From: Gammaproteobacteria bacterium
Lineage (GTDB): Bacteria > Pseudomonadota > Gammaproteobacteria > PS1 > Pseudothioglobaceae
Length of the DNA: 31,722 nt
Assembly (NCBI GenBank): GCA_003489145.1
Contig: DNJI01000069.1
Coordinates: forward strand, 1 to 31,722
Reading direction: 5' to 3'
The translations under genes and the position numbers were made by a program. This document shows, in pieces, positions 30,814 through 31,722 of the stretch (the first letter of the stretch is position 1; each line of letters opens with the position of its first letter). The notes under the pieces were generated by a model, which was given only the letters and a program-made list of their open reading frames with translations, ran no database searches and was not told where the DNA came from.

Positions 30814-31216
30814 TGAGGTAGCGGTTAAGTTGTGAGAGCGACTGAGAATCTATAGCGTCTTTAAAAACCACAACCGACTCTTTTCCGGCCTCAATTATCA
30901 CCAAAAATCGAGATTGATATGCTGGATAAAACCAAGGGTATTGCTCAGTAGACTGATTGTTTTTTTCTATTGTAATCTGCTTTTTATTTAGTGCAATTTT
31001 GGTAATTGAATCAGGCTGTGTGAGTAATACATTTTTGGGTAAGAAGTTAGCCAGCCATATGGATAAGACAAAGCTAACGCCTAAACTTAGCCAAATATTA
31101 TAAAAGTAATGCCAAACACTGAAAAGGCTTAATAAATAAACACCAACGCTGATTGCTAAATAGTTTTTCGAAGTTCTTATTTTGACAACCAGTCCATCAG
31201 ATTCGTTAGTCATCAT
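30800..31216 (-). CDS. YgfX-like small membrane protein
   Basis: A 138-residue protein with two adjacent membrane spans (about residues 19-60, YLAISVGVYLLSLFSVWHYF and SLGVSFVLSIWL) and a C-terminal soluble part of beta strands ending in SVVVFKDAIDSQSLSQLNRY. That layout (two spans, small beta domain, then D-S-x-D-x-x-x-x-x-x-L-R/N-R-x-L end) resembles YgfX (CptA) proteins, which in E. coli pair with SdhE/YgfY. No sdhE is seen beside it. It overlaps proC by 11 nt and the DsrS-like gene by 14 nt. A second ATG is at 31213. The family call is tentative. Confidence 0.55.
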   Translation of the reverse strand: MMTNESDGLVVKIRTSKNYLAISVGVYLLSLFSVWHYFYNIWLSLGVSFVLSIWLANFLPKNVLLTQPDSITKIALNKKQITIEKNNQSTEQYPWFYPAYQSRFLVIIEAGKESVVVFKDAIDSQSLSQLNRYLNANT

Positions 31217-31722
31217 CGCCTAATTCAGTACCCATTTCTCTAGCACGGTCAAACGCAGCTCGCATTGCATGCGACACCAGCATTTCAAAATTTTGATCTT
31301 GGAATGATTCAATTGCTGCTTGTGTGGTACCATTTGGTGAGGTGACTTTGGCACGTAGTTCGCGCGCAGAATTTTCACTATTGCTGGCCATCATGCTAGC
31401 ACCAAGAGCGGTTTGAATACTCAGTTGTTCGGCAGTCTTTTCGTCCAATCCTAGGGCAACGCCTGATTTAGTCATTGATTCAATCATTAAAAAGAAATAA
31501 GCAGGGCCACTACCTGAGAGTGCAGTGACGACATCTAGCATTTTTTCATCTTCTACCCATAAGCACTCGCTTACTGCACCGAGTATTTGCTCGGATAATG
31601 CTTTTTGCTCATCGCTCACAGTTTCGTTAGCCATCATCCCTGTTGCACCTTTACCTAATAAAGCGGGTGTATTTGGCATAGTGCGTACAATGGCTGTATC
31701 ACCACCTAGCCAGCGATTAATA
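31206..31722 (-). CDS. proC: Pyrroline-5-carboxylate reductase, 5' part outside the window
   Basis: NAD(P)H-dependent reductase making L-proline from pyrroline-5-carboxylate. Only the C-terminal ~172 residues are in the window. The frame is open to the window edge: upstream of the in-frame Met at 31679 the translation INRWLGGDTAIVRT runs straight into MPNTPALLGKGATGM, the conserved ProC segment, so that Met is internal. The dimerisation domain motifs DVVTALSGSGPAYFFLMIES, LSIQTALGASMM and LRAKVTSPNGTTQAAIESF are all present. It heads the proC, YgfX-like, DsrS-like overlapping series. Confidence 0.95.
   Translation of the reverse strand, partial: INRWLGGDTAIVRTMPNTPALLGKGATGMMANETVSDEQKALSEQILGAVSECLWVEDEKMLDVVTALSGSGPAYFFLMIESMTKSGVALGLDEKTAEQLSIQTALGASMMASNSENSARELRAKVTSPNGTTQAAIESFQDQNFEMLVSHAMRAAFDRAREMGTELGDDD

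Noticed and set aside
31206..31679. proC taken as starting at the Met at 31679
   Set aside because: The frame stays open to the window edge and the upstream residues match ProC, so this Met is internal and the gene is merely cut by the window.

Overview
The window is an ordinary-looking chromosomal segment of a sulfur-oxidising gammaproteobacterium, most likely of the SUP05 / Thioglobaceae / vent-bivalve symbiont group. The evidence is its AT-rich genes with gammaproteobacterial neighbourhoods (lptM-lysA, rpoD followed by tRNA-Ile2, ispE followed by tRNA-Gln then prs), a DsrS-like sulfur-oxidation protein, a YeeE-type sulfur transporter, a SoxH-like metallo-hydrolase, and a pyrophosphate-linked carbon metabolism set (H+-pyrophosphatase with PPi-phosphofructokinase) of the kind known from autotrophic sulfur and methane oxidisers. 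This assignment is inferred from gene content, not from a database search. No phage, IS transposase or CRISPR array was seen.

Layout. 1-2.2 kb: SlyD-like FKBP isomerase, an orphan protein, and a YeeE/YedE transporter, going right. 2.2-7.5 kb, leftward: pfp-adk, a terminator, an unrecognised 388-residue protein, then hppA. A class I fructose-bisphosphatase (fbp) is divergent from pfp. 8.7-12 kb: a YfcE-type phosphoesterase, an SCP2-like protein, a YrfG-type nucleotidase and cysS. 12.1-14.3 kb: 2-Cys peroxiredoxin, a 57-residue rubredoxin, leuB and glutaredoxin. 14.3-16.1 kb: a gap full of small hairpins, a TRIC-family channel, and a secreted SoxH-like metallo-beta-lactamase-fold protein. 16.2-21.1 kb, rightward: nudE-aat, lptM, lysA-yhbY-lpxB-nadC, tightly packed with overlaps. 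21.1-29 kb, leftward (in transcription order from the right): pepP-trpD-orn-ispE-tRNA-Gln, prs, rpoD-tRNA-Ile2, and then cysQ. rsmE is divergent from pepP. 29.8-31.7 kb, leftward: proC (cut by the window end), a YgfX-like membrane protein and a DsrS-like protein.

How the genes may work together. The PPi made by biosynthesis (aminoacyl-tRNA, PRPP and NAD synthesis, several of which are encoded here) can be recovered by the membrane H+-pyrophosphatase or used or made by the reversible PPi-phosphofructokinase. An irreversible FBPase next door gives a second route for the same Calvin-cycle / gluconeogenic step.

The most unusual signal is non-coding. Two ~125-bp inverted-repeat elements, at 21921-22045 and 25182-25309, sit within 0-5 nt of the 3' CCA end of each of the two tRNA genes. 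They differ in much of their sequence but share the same geometry: an outer stem of 7-8 positions, a 5/6-nt internal loop, a 14-position inner stem, ~28 nt, a central 5-bp/6-nt hairpin, then 28-29 nt. Paired positions change together, which points to a conserved structured RNA or a MITE-like element that I do not recognise.
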